Made by a program: the position numbers and the translations under genes. This document shows positions 52,159 to 61,054 of a stretch of DNA of 64,000 nucleotides, piece after piece. The notes beneath the pieces were generated by a model. The model was not told the DNA's origin. It saw nothing but the letters and a program-made list of their open reading frames with translations, and did not search any database. The DNA is taken from contig NZ_JBKFGH010000035.1 of NCBI RefSeq assembly GCF_051233475.1, positions 1-64,000 of the forward strand, given 5' to 3'. Within the stretch, counting starts at the first letter, position 1. Every line of letters starts with the position of its first letter. This stretch comes from Bacillus_BU sp051233475 (GTDB lineage: Bacteria > Bacillota > Bacilli > Bacillales > Cytobacillaceae).

Positions 52159-53409
52159 TCACTCCTTCTTATCAGCAGAAGCAATTACTTTCTTAATGAT
52201 ACTTTCATAATTCTTTTTCACCTTCTCTAATGGCAGTGAAAGGTCTGATGACAGTTGGAAAAGGTAGTCATTATCGTAACGGAGCCATGAAGTATAATTC
52301 CGTTTTATAAAATACTCTGCCTTTTCATACGAATCAAATGCCTCGGTTATTTTTTTACCTTGATGAATGACCTCGTACATTCCATCAGATAGAGGATGAA
52401 TAAAGGAGACTTCACCTTTTCGATTTTCATACGAAGAACCATATGAGGCACCTTTAACATTGATTTCATTGCGGTCCGCATCCAGTTTGGCTGGTTGGAT
52501 AGGGAAGACATTTACCACAAATTTCTCGAATGCATCTGGGGTTAAATCACAGCCAGAAGCTTTAGGGTGGCCGCCGCCACCGAAACGGGTAGCGAATTCC
52601 GATACATCCACATGATCATGTATGGTTCGAAGGCCCACTTTTTTCGTACCAACATTGAGCAAAACAATCATGTCAAGATGGGGATTGAGCTTGTTTAACG
52701 CGTTTCCTAGCTCTGATAAATATTGCTCGGCATGGACTATTCCTACACAGTACTCTTCAGTTAGAGTTTGAACCATCTGTCTGTTTTTTGAATTGATGTA
52801 GCGTTCGATTTTCTTTTCCTCTACGTCGAGTAAAAGATTTTCGGTTTCTGTTAAGGTAAAGGTTTCGGGATTTTCGCGGAGCCTTTTTAAGATGCTTTCT
52901 TCAAACGGCTCACGGTCAATAATATAAAATAGGTCATTTAACCGTTTGGCGGTGACATTGTTGTTTGCATCCCATTCCCATGTATCGTACTGACGGACTA
53001 GATCGATGAACTCCTCGAGCGCTTTGCTTCTTTTAATTTTATTTTGACTAACAAGATAGTCGTAAAACAAAGAGGTTGCACATGTTTTTTTACCTGTTTC
53101 ATATTCGGGGATAACTGTTCCCCATGCATATTTGTTAAAGTGCATCGCCGTTACATGATGGTCGATTACTTTGATATGGCGGCCTTCTTTGAAGCGCTGC
53201 TCTAGTTTTTTTTCTACTTTTTCATTAACAGCAAGGTCGGTAATATACGTTTCTGTATTATGAAAATCAGGGTTTTCAATAAAATTTTCAACACGCTGAT
53301 TTAAAACACGATAAGAGCAATACGATACATAAGCCTCTTCTCCAAAAGCAAGCTTTGCGATAATACCGCAGCCAAGCCCATCCAAGTCTATATCCGTAAA
53401 TAATTTCAT
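52159..53409 (-). CDS. nrnB: DHH-family nanoRNase / oligoribonuclease NrnB
   Basis: 416-aa DHH phosphoesterase. The first metal motif is FTDIDLDGLGCG at the very N-terminus, then YITDLAVN, the DHH triad in KVIDHHVTAM near residue 84, and a DHHA1 domain with FGGGGHPKASGC near residue 285. Length and order match B. subtilis NrnB (YngD), which degrades short RNA oligomers and can also handle cyclic-dinucleotide breakdown products. About 100 C-terminal residues beyond DHHA1 are charged and not assigned. GGTGATCT precedes the ATG. Confidence 0.85.
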   Translation of the reverse strand: MKLFTDIDLDGLGCGIIAKLAFGEEAYVSYCSYRVLNQRVENFIENPDFHNTETYITDLAVNEKVEKKLEQRFKEGRHIKVIDHHVTAMHFNKYAWGTVIPEYETGKKTCATSLFYDYLVSQNKIKRSKALEEFIDLVRQYDTWEWDANNNVTAKRLNDLFYIIDREPFEESILKRLRENPETFTLTETENLLLDVEEKKIERYINSKNRQMVQTLTEEYCVGIVHAEQYLSELGNALNKLNPHLDMIVLLNVGTKKVGLRTIHDHVDVSEFATRFGGGGHPKASGCDLTPDAFEKFVVNVFPIQPAKLDADRNEINVKGASYGSSYENRKGEVSFIHPLSDGMYEVIHQGKKITEAFDSYEKAEYFIKRNYTSWLRYDNDYLFQLSSDLSLPLEKVKKNYESIIKKVIASADKKE

Positions 53410-53640
53410 TTAGTGAGATCACCATCCTGTAAATTTTTCCATAAAGTCTATTTTAAACCATGCCCGAATACTTATACAGCTTTGGGGTGAAAATATTCTT
53501 ATTTTTATATTAGGCGCCATTATTGTTTGTACATTTTGTTCTGTTCATTTAGTAATTCTTATGCGATTTTTTCAGGATTTTTTCAGAATCATTGTCTAAT
53601 ATTTATGGTAATTGGACCAATAAAAAAGGGGTGTACGTTA

Positions 53641-54183
53641 ATGAAATCATTAAAAATAATCATGACTGCTTTTCTTTTTACATTTGTTTTCGCATTTTTC
53701 GCAAATATCATTGTCAGTGCAGATGATTTTGAAGATGAAAAATATGAACAATACGATGAAGATGATGAAAAGGAAGGGCCGTTTGAAGAGTTTGGTAAAA
53801 TGGTCGGTTGGGGCACAGCTATTTCGATGGGCGCGGCCGGAATCTTACTCCCGGTTAGAAGAACGACCAAAACAATAGTAAAAAAAGCACCAAGTGCAAA
53901 GAAATTCGTTCTAACCCTTTCACAATTTTTAGGAAAAAGGCACGTGTTTTTTGGAATAATAGCCCTTGGTCTAAGTCTTCTTCATGGTGTTTTCATGTTT
54001 TTAAGCGAAGGGGAGTTAGAGGGAGAAGCGATTTCAGGAATTGGTTCGGTCCTTTTTATGTCTATTGCAGCAGGATTTGGATTTGCTTTACTTAAAAATA
54101 AAAAAACAAAGAGAGTTAGAACAGTTCATATTACCTTGTTAGGAATTACCGTCCTATTAGGAATGTTTCATATTTTTATTTAA
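53641..54183 (+). CDS. Four-helix membrane protein with two bis-His heme-type motifs
   Basis: 180-aa protein: a possible signal peptide or first helix (residues 4-26), a very acidic stretch (DDFEDEKYEQYDEDDEKE, 28-45), then four hydrophobic segments at about 54-72, 100-121, 131-151 and 161-180. Segment two carries His101 and His115 and segment four His163 and His177. Both pairs are 14 residues apart, the spacing that holds two hemes in cytochrome b and ferric-reductase/NOX-type cores. I therefore suggest a diheme b-type membrane electron carrier. ATG 53641 with AAAAAGGGG upstream; an ATG-less 5' extension is ignored. Ends in a strong hairpin, 255 nt before the hydrogenase subunit gene. Confidence 0.65.
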   Translation: MKSLKIIMTAFLFTFVFAFFANIIVSADDFEDEKYEQYDEDDEKEGPFEEFGKMVGWGTAISMGAAGILLPVRRTTKTIVKKAPSAKKFVLTLSQFLGKRHVFFGIIALGLSLLHGVFMFLSEGELEGEAISGIGSVLFMSIAAGFGFALLKNKKTKRVRTVHITLLGITVLLGMFHIFI

Positions 54184-54314
54184 TGGAGCAATATAATTTC
54201 TATATTTTCAAATTGTTTAATTAGTTAAGAACATTTTTAGAATTTTCTCTAAATAAATAGACAAATCCAAAGTTAACCAAATATACTTCAATTGAATAGG
54301 ATCTTTTTATTTTG

Positions 54315-54368
54315 CTAAAAAAGGTAATTAATTAAAATGATAGGGATCATTTAATTAATTACCTTTTT
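54315..54368. terminator. Strong bidirectional hairpin
   Basis: Stem of about 22 bp, arms AAAAGGTAATTAATTAAA(A)TGA and TCATTTAATTAATTACCTTTT, flanked by A and T runs. It ends the membrane protein gene and isolates it from the next one. Confidence 0.85.
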
Positions 54369-54437
54369 TAAACATTGAAAGGATCCTTCTATTCCGTATT
54401 TTAAAAGAGATAATCAGAAGAAGAAGGAGATTCGTTG

Positions 54438-55286
54438 ATGCCCCGTTACAACTGGTTAGAAGCAATAAATGTTACAGAAGAACTTTTGACTGAACCAAAA
54501 ACACGTTTACCCGTTATTTGGATAAGCGCCTTGGATTGTACCGGGTGTAAGGAAGCTTTTATTCGTTCGTTTGAACCCACTGCTTTGGAAACGATTCTCA
54601 ATTTCATCTCATTGGAGTATAGTGAGCTATTGTCAGTTGCGAGCGGTTATCAAGCGGAGGAACATAAGGAATCCATATTTGAAAAATATAAGGGTGAGTA
54701 TGTTCTAGCAATTGAAGGAGGAATTCCGGGAAGTGATGACTATTTAACGATTGCCGGAAAATCCGTCCAAAAGGAAATCATCTCCGCTGCCAAACATGCC
54801 AAGGCAGTGATTGCATTTGGAAGTTGCTCCGCCTGGGGTGGAATACCAGCAGCAGTGGGCAACCCTACTGATTCCACTGATGTTGTAAGCATCCTTCCTG
54901 AAGGTATTCCCGTTGCCCTTGTTCCAGGCTGCCCTCCCATTCCTGAAGTAATTATTGGGACGCTTTTATACGTGCACTTTCACGGTGAATTACCAGAGCT
55001 AGACAAAAAACTGCGCCCGACCGCATTTTATCAAAAAACTGTCCATATGACATGCCATCGCAAACCCTTTTTTGATCAAAAATTATTTGCAGAATCGTTT
55101 GATGACGAGGGTGCGCGAAAAGGCTATTGTCTATTTAAACTGGGCTGTAAGGGGCCTCAGGCATTTAATTTTTGTGAATTAATTGGTAAGGACCACTGTA
55201 TTGCCGCAGGCTTCCCGTGTATTGCCTGTTCCGAAAAATCCTTTTGGGATAAAGGAGGCTTTTATGGGAAAAAGAAAAGAGGATGA
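54438..55286 (+). CDS. Orphan [NiFe]-hydrogenase small subunit
   Basis: 282-aa homologue of hydrogenase small subunits. All iron-sulfur ligands are intact: proximal cluster Cys34, Cys37 (LDCTGCKEAF), Cys130 (FGSCSAWGG) and Cys165 (PGCPP); distal cluster His203, Cys206, Cys231 and Cys237; medial cluster Cys246, Cys261 and Cys264. The spacing agrees with group 1 enzymes. There is no twin-arginine signal at the N-terminus and no C-terminal anchor helix, so it should stay in the cytoplasm. No large subunit, maturation protease or hyp gene is within this window. ATG 54438 follows AAGGAG by 8 nt. It may pair with a distant large subunit or act alone in electron transfer. Confidence 0.85.
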   Translation: MPRYNWLEAINVTEELLTEPKTRLPVIWISALDCTGCKEAFIRSFEPTALETILNFISLEYSELLSVASGYQAEEHKESIFEKYKGEYVLAIEGGIPGSDDYLTIAGKSVQKEIISAAKHAKAVIAFGSCSAWGGIPAAVGNPTDSTDVVSILPEGIPVALVPGCPPIPEVIIGTLLYVHFHGELPELDKKLRPTAFYQKTVHMTCHRKPFFDQKLFAESFDDEGARKGYCLFKLGCKGPQAFNFCELIGKDHCIAAGFPCIACSEKSFWDKGGFYGKKKRG

Positions 55287-55374
55287 GGAAAAGGCGATAA
55301 GTTTTATGTTTAAATAAAGAGCAACTAGGTGTTCGTTCACAACCCATAACTTACAAGTTTAAGGGGGAAGAAGG

Positions 55375-55995
55375 ATGACACCCTATGTTATTTTAATCAT
55401 AACCGGCTTATCATTCCTTATAAATTTTTTAGCGTCATATTATCTTAGTAATATCGTAAAAAATACAAGGTCCGCCAGTATGTCTGGAGACGAAGTAGCT
55501 AATACCATTTTGAATTTAAATCATATCAGTAATGTCAAGGTTAGAAAAATTGATATTGCTGGAGAAAATGATTATGATCCGATTCTGAAGGTTATCCAAT
55601 TAAGTCCAGACGTGTATGGCTGTAAGACCATTTATTCAATTGCTGTTGGTAGTCATGAAGCTTGTCATGCGGTAGATTTTCAATATTTTCGGTTTTTATT
55701 TATTCCTGTGACCTTTTTCGTTAAATATATTTTTATTCCATTATTTCTGTTATCATTCTTCATCGATTCAAATCTATTTCATGGAATTGTTTTACTCGTC
55801 TACCTATCTTTATTGTTATTAAAATTAATCGTAGAAGTGGTGGACGAATTCCATATTAATCGAATGTCGGTTCATACATTGAAACATTTTCAGCTAGTTT
55901 CACCTGATGAAGTCACTGAAACGAAGAAACTTTATCGATTTTTCAATTTTTCATACCTCGTTAGTCTGCCATTGATGATATTGTTTAATCGCTAA
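55375..55995 (+). CDS. YugP-like zinc metallopeptidase
   Basis: 206-aa membrane-bound peptidase of the YugP/Zn_peptidase_2 type. An N-terminal helix (about 3-25) is followed by the zinc-binding helix GSHEACHAVDF near residue 95 (HExxH; the family usually has HEVGHA), two to three helices at about 105-160, and the third-ligand segment VVDEFHINRM near residue 160. The motif is complete although Gly is replaced by Cys. GGGGGAAG precedes the ATG. It lies 88 nt after the hydrogenase subunit with no hairpin between, so co-transcription is possible. Substrates of the family are unknown. Confidence 0.78.
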   Translation: MTPYVILIITGLSFLINFLASYYLSNIVKNTRSASMSGDEVANTILNLNHISNVKVRKIDIAGENDYDPILKVIQLSPDVYGCKTIYSIAVGSHEACHAVDFQYFRFLFIPVTFFVKYIFIPLFLLSFFIDSNLFHGIVLLVYLSLLLLKLIVEVVDEFHINRMSVHTLKHFQLVSPDEVTETKKLYRFFNFSYLVSLPLMILFNR

Positions 55996-56033
55996 GGGTG
56001 AACATTGATAATTAATGTTTAAATCTCAAAAAA

Positions 56034-56062
56034 AGAGCTAGCATCAAAGCTAGCTCTTTTCC
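56034..56062. terminator. Bidirectional terminator
   Basis: AAAGAGCTAGC / GCTAGCTCTTT with a short loop, with A- and T-runs. It separates the convergent peptidase and alcohol dehydrogenase genes. Confidence 0.85.
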
Positions 56063-56071
56063 TTATTTCTT

Positions 56072-57181
56072 CTATTTTATTAACTTTGTTCGAAGTAATT
56101 CTGTTAACTCTTCAAGTTCACCCAGCGCAGCTGCGACCCGTTGCATATTGATTGGACCAATAGGCATAACATGGATCGATTCATCCGGCAGAGTGGATTT
56201 ATGAGCAATCCTTTCGAAAACCTCATCATTTATGTCGGCAACACCAAGGTCTGTAAGTGAAACGGGTAAGCCGAGCTCACGATAGAAAGGGAACAACTGA
56301 TTCACTTCATCTTGTTTTTCTTCAAGAATAAGTTGAACGAGTATCCCGTAGGCTACTTTATCCCCGTGTAAAGCGTGGTGGGTTTCTTCCAATACCGTCA
56401 GTCCATTATGAATCGAGTGAGCACCGGCAATTCTTCCAAAATGATCACCGAAACCGCCCACCATTCCACCAAGCATGATAATCGTTTCAATGACTTTGAT
56501 GAAATCTTCATTAAGCACGCCGGCATCTAGAGTATGGATTGCTCCACTGGAATGAGCTAAAAGCAGGTCCTTGCATTGTTTTGCAGCATAATGCGAAATT
56601 TGCAATGGGACAGGCTTGTTTTCAATTACAGCCATTTGAACATCGGCTTCGTACCATTTTGCTAGAGTATCACCAATCCCGGCGATAAGCATGTTCAGAG
56701 GAGCATTCACAATAATCATCGGTTCTACTAACACAAGGCTCGCGCTATTCGGATAAATATCATAGCGGATAAATACCCCAGATTCATCATAAATTACACT
56801 GATTGGCGTCCAAGGGGAACAATTAGATGCAAGCGTTGGGATTAAGATCGATGGGGTGTTGGCTAAATGACATACAGACTTAACCAAATCAAGCACCTTT
56901 CCACCACCAACTCCGATGACTGCTGTATAACTTTTAGCACGAACTATGCTTGCAATCGTGGAAATCTCAGTTGTTGAACATTCGCCGCCATAGATGTATT
57001 CCTCAAATTCAACCTTGGTTAATTCAGGAAAATAGGGGAGGGCAGCCTCCCAAGATTTCTGCCCGTGTACAATCAAGACTTTCCTTAGTCCACGTTCCAA
57101 TAGTTTGGATTCAAGTTGATTTAAAGCACCTTCCTGTAAAATATATTCGCTAGGCGCTCCATGAATAGAAAAGCTCTCCAT
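56072..57181 (-). CDS. Iron-containing alcohol dehydrogenase family protein (GldA/HcxA-like)
   Basis: NAD(P)-dependent group III dehydrogenase of 369 aa. The cofactor loop is VIGVGGGKVLDLVKSV near residue 90; the metal ligands are Asp in AGIGDTLAKWYEA (about 172), His in RIAGAHSIHNGL (about 254) and His in HHALHGDKVAYG (about 272). The overall pattern resembles glycerol dehydrogenase and the hydroxycarboxylate dehydrogenase YbdH/HcxA. The substrate is open. I use ATG 57181; a GTG 9 nt upstream is possible, as neither has a strong ribosome binding site. It is upstream of nothing co-directional except metQ, 90 nt away in the same strand order, so a link with metNIQ is not clear. Confidence 0.82.
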   Translation of the reverse strand: MESFSIHGAPSEYILQEGALNQLESKLLERGLRKVLIVHGQKSWEAALPYFPELTKVEFEEYIYGGECSTTEISTIASIVRAKSYTAVIGVGGGKVLDLVKSVCHLANTPSILIPTLASNCSPWTPISVIYDESGVFIRYDIYPNSASLVLVEPMIIVNAPLNMLIAGIGDTLAKWYEADVQMAVIENKPVPLQISHYAAKQCKDLLLAHSSGAIHTLDAGVLNEDFIKVIETIIMLGGMVGGFGDHFGRIAGAHSIHNGLTVLEETHHALHGDKVAYGILVQLILEEKQDEVNQLFPFYRELGLPVSLTDLGVADINDEVFERIAHKSTLPDESIHVMPIGPINMQRVAAALGELEELTELLRTKLIK

Positions 57182-57280
57182 GACTATCACTCATTTCTTA
57201 GCATGTTAACCCTTAACGAGCATGGACTACCATTGCTTTCAAATAGTTTTGCCCTGTAAATAATAACGAAAGCTATTTGA

Positions 57281-58123
57281 TTACTTCATCCAATCAGGCT
57301 TACCAAAGCCTTTAAATTGCTCATCAATGATTTTTTCAAATTCATCAGATTCGACAACTTCTTTAATATCTTTTGCAAGCTGAGAATCCTTGTTTACTGT
57401 AGTTACAGCCACAACGTTACGATATTGATCGAGCATATTTTCTAACGCAAGAGCACTTAAAAGATCCATTTTTGCAGCCAAAGCGAAGTTACCAGGAACG
57501 GCAGCTAAATCTGCGCTTTCAACAGAACGAGGGAGCTGACCAGCTTCAATCGGTTGGAATTTCAAGTTTTTCTTATTTTCTTTAATATCTTTTTCAGATA
57601 CCGTAAGTGGGTTTGCATTTGGATCTAGTTTAATTAAACCCTCATCTTCAAGAGTATTTAAAGCCCGAGCCCCATTGGTAGGATCATTAGGAATTGTAAC
57701 CGTAGCTCCATCCTTAACATCATCCAAAGACTTGTATGTGTTTGAGTAAATTCCCATTGGAGCTGTTGGAACTGAAATTAAGGCTGTTAATTCCATATTG
57801 TTTTCTTTTGCAAAGTTTTCGAGATAAATCGTGTGCTGGAAAAGGTTTGCTTGAATATCATCATTATTCAACGCTTTATTTGGCTGAATATAATCGCTAA
57901 ATTCAACGATTTCAACTTTATAGCCTTTGTCTTCTAAGCCGGGTTTAATCGCTTTATTTAACATATCACTATATGGTCCAGCTGTAGCTCCAATTTTAAT
58001 TTCTTTTGTTTCTTCTGTTGCAGTTGTTTTCTCACTGCCGCTTTCCTTGCTTTCTGTTCCGCCGCAAGCTGTAAGAGCACCTGCCACGAAAAGTAAAATA
58101 ATTGCTGTTAACCATTTTTTCAT
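57281..58123 (-). CDS. metQ: Methionine ABC transporter substrate-binding lipoprotein
   Basis: NlpA/MetQ lipoprotein, 280 aa: signal peptide ending in lipobox LTAC (residues 17-20), Ser/Glu/Thr linker, and the binding fold starting EIKIGATAGPYSDML with family motifs VEFSDYIQPNKALNNDDIQAN and FQHTIYLENF. It delivers D/L-methionine to MetNI. AAGGAA before ATG, 18 nt after metI. Third gene of the S-box-controlled operon. Confidence 0.95.
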   Translation of the reverse strand: MKKWLTAIILLFVAGALTACGGTESKESGSEKTTATEETKEIKIGATAGPYSDMLNKAIKPGLEDKGYKVEIVEFSDYIQPNKALNNDDIQANLFQHTIYLENFAKENNMELTALISVPTAPMGIYSNTYKSLDDVKDGATVTIPNDPTNGARALNTLEDEGLIKLDPNANPLTVSEKDIKENKKNLKFQPIEAGQLPRSVESADLAAVPGNFALAAKMDLLSALALENMLDQYRNVVAVTTVNKDSQLAKDIKEVVESDEFEKIIDEQFKGFGKPDWMK

Positions 58124-58141
58124 GCTGTTTTCCTTCTTTCT

Positions 58142-58816
58142 TTATTTTCTTTTATCTACAACTTTGGCGATGAAATCACCAAGGAGTTGGACAACCTGAA
58201 CTAAAACTATCAAAATCAATACAGTCGCAATCATGATGGTATTATCATAACGATAATAACCAAAGCGAATCGCCAAATCTCCAATTCCACCACCGCCAAC
58301 TGTACCAGCCATTGCAGAGAATCCGATTAAGCTGATAAGCGTCAACGTGATCCCGGAAATGATCCCCGATCTTGCTTCAAGCAGTAGTACATCCTTAATT
58401 ATCATCCACGGAGTTGCTCCGGCAGCAATGGCTGCTTCAATAACTCCTTTATCAATTTCACGTAAAGCAGTTTCTACGATTCTAGCGAAAAAGGGAATGG
58501 CTGCAACCGAAAGAGAAACACTTGCTGCAGTTGCCCCAATAGTTGTTCCAACAATTAAGTTGGTTAATGGAATTAACGCTACTAACAAAATTATAAAGGG
58601 AATGGACCGGACTAAATTGACCGTAAATCCTAAAATGTTTTGCATAGTGCGATTTTCCAAAAATAATCCTTTATCCGTTACGTATAAAAGAATCCCGATT
58701 GGCAATCCAACAAAGATGGCAATCACTAGAGAGATTGAAATCATGTAAATGGTTTGAAAGAAAGCGGTATTTATTTCGGGAATAAGCTCGATAAAATGCT
58801 GAAAATCAAAGCCCAT
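58142..58816 (-). CDS. metI: Methionine ABC transporter permease
   Basis: 224-aa permease with five helices. The EAA loop appears as EAAIAAGATPWMIIKDVLLLEA, given here as the stretches EAAIAAGATPWM and IIKDVLLLEA, the ATPase contact. ATG 58816 is chosen because GGAGGTG lies 7 nt upstream and MGFDFQHF is the family start; it overlaps the end of metN by 11 nt, a sign of coupling. Confidence 0.95.
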   Translation of the reverse strand: MGFDFQHFIELIPEINTAFFQTIYMISISLVIAIFVGLPIGILLYVTDKGLFLENRTMQNILGFTVNLVRSIPFIILLVALIPLTNLIVGTTIGATAASVSLSVAAIPFFARIVETALREIDKGVIEAAIAAGATPWMIIKDVLLLEARSGIISGITLTLISLIGFSAMAGTVGGGGIGDLAIRFGYYRYDNTIMIATVLILIVLVQVVQLLGDFIAKVVDKRK

Positions 58817-59819
58817 TGCGTAACACCTCCACCTGTGCGGCACGATTTTCGATATACTTAATCGCGTTGTTAATTTCTTCTTTCTCACCTTTCAGTTCCA
58901 TGATAAAAATACCAAGGGGCAATTCTTGAATATATTCGATTGACCCGTGGAGAAAGTTACCTTTTACTTTAAATTGCTGGAGTGTATCAGAAATGACCCC
59001 TTCACCTGCAACCTTGCCTTTAAAGATTACTTTCACAATCGGTCCATCACATTTATTTAAAATCACCTCTGGGATCTCGAAGGAAACAACGCTTTCGATA
59101 AACTCTTTTGTGAGTCCTGTCTGTGGGTTGGCGAATACTTCATATACTGTGCCTTCCTCCATAACCCTGCCATTTTGCATAATCGCCATTCGATTACAAA
59201 TTTCTTTGACTACTTTCATCTCGTGAGTGATTAACACAATCGTTATATTGAGTTCTTTGTTGATTTTCTTAAGTAAATTTAGGATCGACATGGTCGTGGT
59301 AGGGTCCAAGGCCGAAGTAGCTTCATCACATAACAGTACTTTCGGATTGTTGGCAAGTGCTCTAGCGATAGCAACCCTTTGCTTTTGACCACCGCTCAGT
59401 TGAGCAGGATAGACATCTCGTTTATCCGAAAGACCGACCATCTCGAGCAGCTCCTCAACTCGTGACTTTATTTGGGCCTCTGGAAGCTTTGCAGCCTTCA
59501 AGGCAAAGGCGACATTATCAAATACTGTTTTTTGACTGATTAAATAAAAATGCTGAAAGATCATCCCGATTTTTAACCTAGCCAGTCGTAAGTTTTCACC
59601 CTTTAATGAGGTAAGGTCTGTCCCGTTAACACTGATTTTCCCAGAGGTTGGCCGCTCAAGTAAATTAATACAGCGGAGGAGTGAGCTTTTGCCGGCACCG
59701 GAATAGCCGACAATACCATATATTTCTCCTTCTTGAATCGACAGTGTTACATCGTCAACACCTATAACTGTCCCAGTTTTTGTTTTATAAATCTTTGAAA
59801 GATTGCGAATTTCAATCAT
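58806..59819 (-). CDS. metN: Methionine ABC transporter ATP-binding protein
   Basis: 337-aa ATPase. Walker A GYSGAGKSSLLR near residue 38, Q-loop MIFQHFYLIS, signature LSGGQKQRVAIARAL, Walker B VLLCDEATSALD. The C-terminal about 95 residues form the NIL domain (from about 255), which binds methionine and feeds back on transport. First gene of the metNIQ operon; GAGG before the ATG. The S-box and terminator upstream on the same strand show that SAM controls it. Confidence 0.96.
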   Translation of the reverse strand: MIEIRNLSKIYKTKTGTVIGVDDVTLSIQEGEIYGIVGYSGAGKSSLLRCINLLERPTSGKISVNGTDLTSLKGENLRLARLKIGMIFQHFYLISQKTVFDNVAFALKAAKLPEAQIKSRVEELLEMVGLSDKRDVYPAQLSGGQKQRVAIARALANNPKVLLCDEATSALDPTTTMSILNLLKKINKELNITIVLITHEMKVVKEICNRMAIMQNGRVMEEGTVYEVFANPQTGLTKEFIESVVSFEIPEVILNKCDGPIVKVIFKGKVAGEGVISDTLQQFKVKGNFLHGSIEYIQELPLGIFIMELKGEKEEINNAIKYIENRAAQVEVLRNGL

Positions 59820-59885
59820 ATAAAAACCTCTTTATGTATCCAAATTGACAAGGAAAATAAGCTCAAAAGTTTTAACTCTACAAAA

Positions 59886-60037
59886 AAATGCTTCTTTCAT
59901 TAGAAAGAAGCATCGAAAAAAACGGGGTTCTCAGCTTATCTTTCAGAATGAAAGTCATTCTGTAGGAGTTGGCACCTTCCCTAATCAGGGGGTTGCCGGA
60001 CGTCATAGGGCCTAGTCCCTCGGTCGCTCTGGATAAG
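59886..60037 (-). promoter_or_regulatory. SAM-I (S-box) riboswitch with terminator, upstream of metN
   Basis: Read on the minus strand from 60037: CTTATCCAGAGCGACCGAGG, then GACTAGGCCCTATGACG, CCGGCAACCCC and GGTGCCAACTCC, ending with GATAAG that closes P1 near 59935. These are the conserved S-box blocks. The terminator stem ATGCTTCTTTC / GAAAGAAGCAT with T7 follows (59886-59911). With SAM bound the operon should be switched off. Confidence 0.95.
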
Positions 60038-60067
60038 TATTTTGTTGTGTGAAATAATATGTTTTTG

Positions 60068-60096
60068 ATATTACTAGGCAATTTTTGTATTGTCAA
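60068..60096 (-). promoter_or_regulatory. metNIQ promoter
   Basis: Minus strand: TTGACA (60096-60091), 17-nt spacer, TAATAT (60073-60068). Near-consensus sigma-A promoter placing the start about 25 nt before the S-box. Confidence 0.8.
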
Positions 60097-60192
60097 TCCC
60101 TAAAATATTATTTCCATATACAAAAAGTGGTTTGGAACCAATAATACCAATGGATTTAGTGGGTTTAAATTTTTTTTTGGTATTTTAAATCA

Positions 60193-60969
60193 TTAATATA
60201 AATCCGTCCGTCGATCCTGAAAAATCGGAATGGTCTTCCGAACACGATCGACCTCAGTTAAATCTAATTCAGCATAAAAAATGCCTTCACCCGTCTCTTC
60301 GCTAAGCAGCAATTCTCCCCATGGAGCAATCACCATGGAATAGCCATTAAACTCATTATTTGGATCATTTCCAACACGGTTCACCGCGACGATATAGCAC
60401 TGATTTTCGATGGCGCGAGCCTGCAATAACAAGCGCCAGTGGTCAATTCTCATTGTTGGCCACTCTGCCGGAATAAACATGACTTTTGCTCCTTCAAGAA
60501 CATGACAGCGAATCCATTCTGGAAAGCGCAAATCATAACAGATGACCCCTCCACAAGTAATCCCGTCCAACTCAAATACATTTGTACTTTGACCTGCACT
60601 CATAAATAAATGCTCATCCATTAACTTAAATAAATGGGCTTTATCGTATTCAGCAACAATGGCACCAGTCCGATCTACGACGTACATTGTATTGCAGAAG
60701 CCTTCACCTTTTTTGGTCGCAACCGATCCCCCAACTATATTAATCTTATAGATTTCCGCTAAATTGACGAGCAATTGTTTCGTACGTTGCCCATCTATGT
60801 CAGCCAACCTATCGAGCTGATCAAGTGCATAGCCTGTATTCCACATTTCCGGAAATACGATTACATCCGCACCTGCCTGAGCTGCTTTTTGTATATAGTG
60901 TTCGACCGCCGTGAAATTTTTTTCTGGCTCCGCAAACGCAATATTCATTTGAACGCAAGCAATTTTCAT
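60193..60969 (-). CDS. mtnU: Nitrilase-family amidase (MtnU-like, 2-oxoglutaramate/omega-amidase)
   Basis: 258-aa carbon-nitrogen hydrolase with the triad Glu41 (VFPEMWN), Lys110 (EYDKAHLF) and Cys144 (GVICYDLRFPE). Length and motifs match B. subtilis MtnU (YkrU), which hydrolyses the ketoacid amide left after glutamine-dependent transamination to methionine. It is divergent from the mtnE gene with 85 nt between, as expected for partners of one pathway. AGAGGTG before ATG. Confidence 0.85.
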   Translation of the reverse strand: MKIACVQMNIAFAEPEKNFTAVEHYIQKAAQAGADVIVFPEMWNTGYALDQLDRLADIDGQRTKQLLVNLAEIYKINIVGGSVATKKGEGFCNTMYVVDRTGAIVAEYDKAHLFKLMDEHLFMSAGQSTNVFELDGITCGGVICYDLRFPEWIRCHVLEGAKVMFIPAEWPTMRIDHWRLLLQARAIENQCYIVAVNRVGNDPNNEFNGYSMVIAPWGELLLSEETGEGIFYAELDLTEVDRVRKTIPIFQDRRTDLY

Positions 60970-61054
60970 TTTTCAAACACCTCTAGACATTTTTAATTAA
61001 AGATTATAGAATTTCAAATATTATCGCAATAACTTTTCTTAAAAGGATGATTCG

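Noticed and set aside
54438..55286. Assignment as NADH dehydrogenase subunit NuoB (a relative of hydrogenase small subunits)
   Set aside because: NuoB keeps only the proximal-type cluster; this protein also has the distal His/Cys set and the medial Cys trio and is longer.
60970..61054. S-box before mtnE
   Set aside because: The 85-nt gap to mtnU is too short for an S-box and has none of its motifs.
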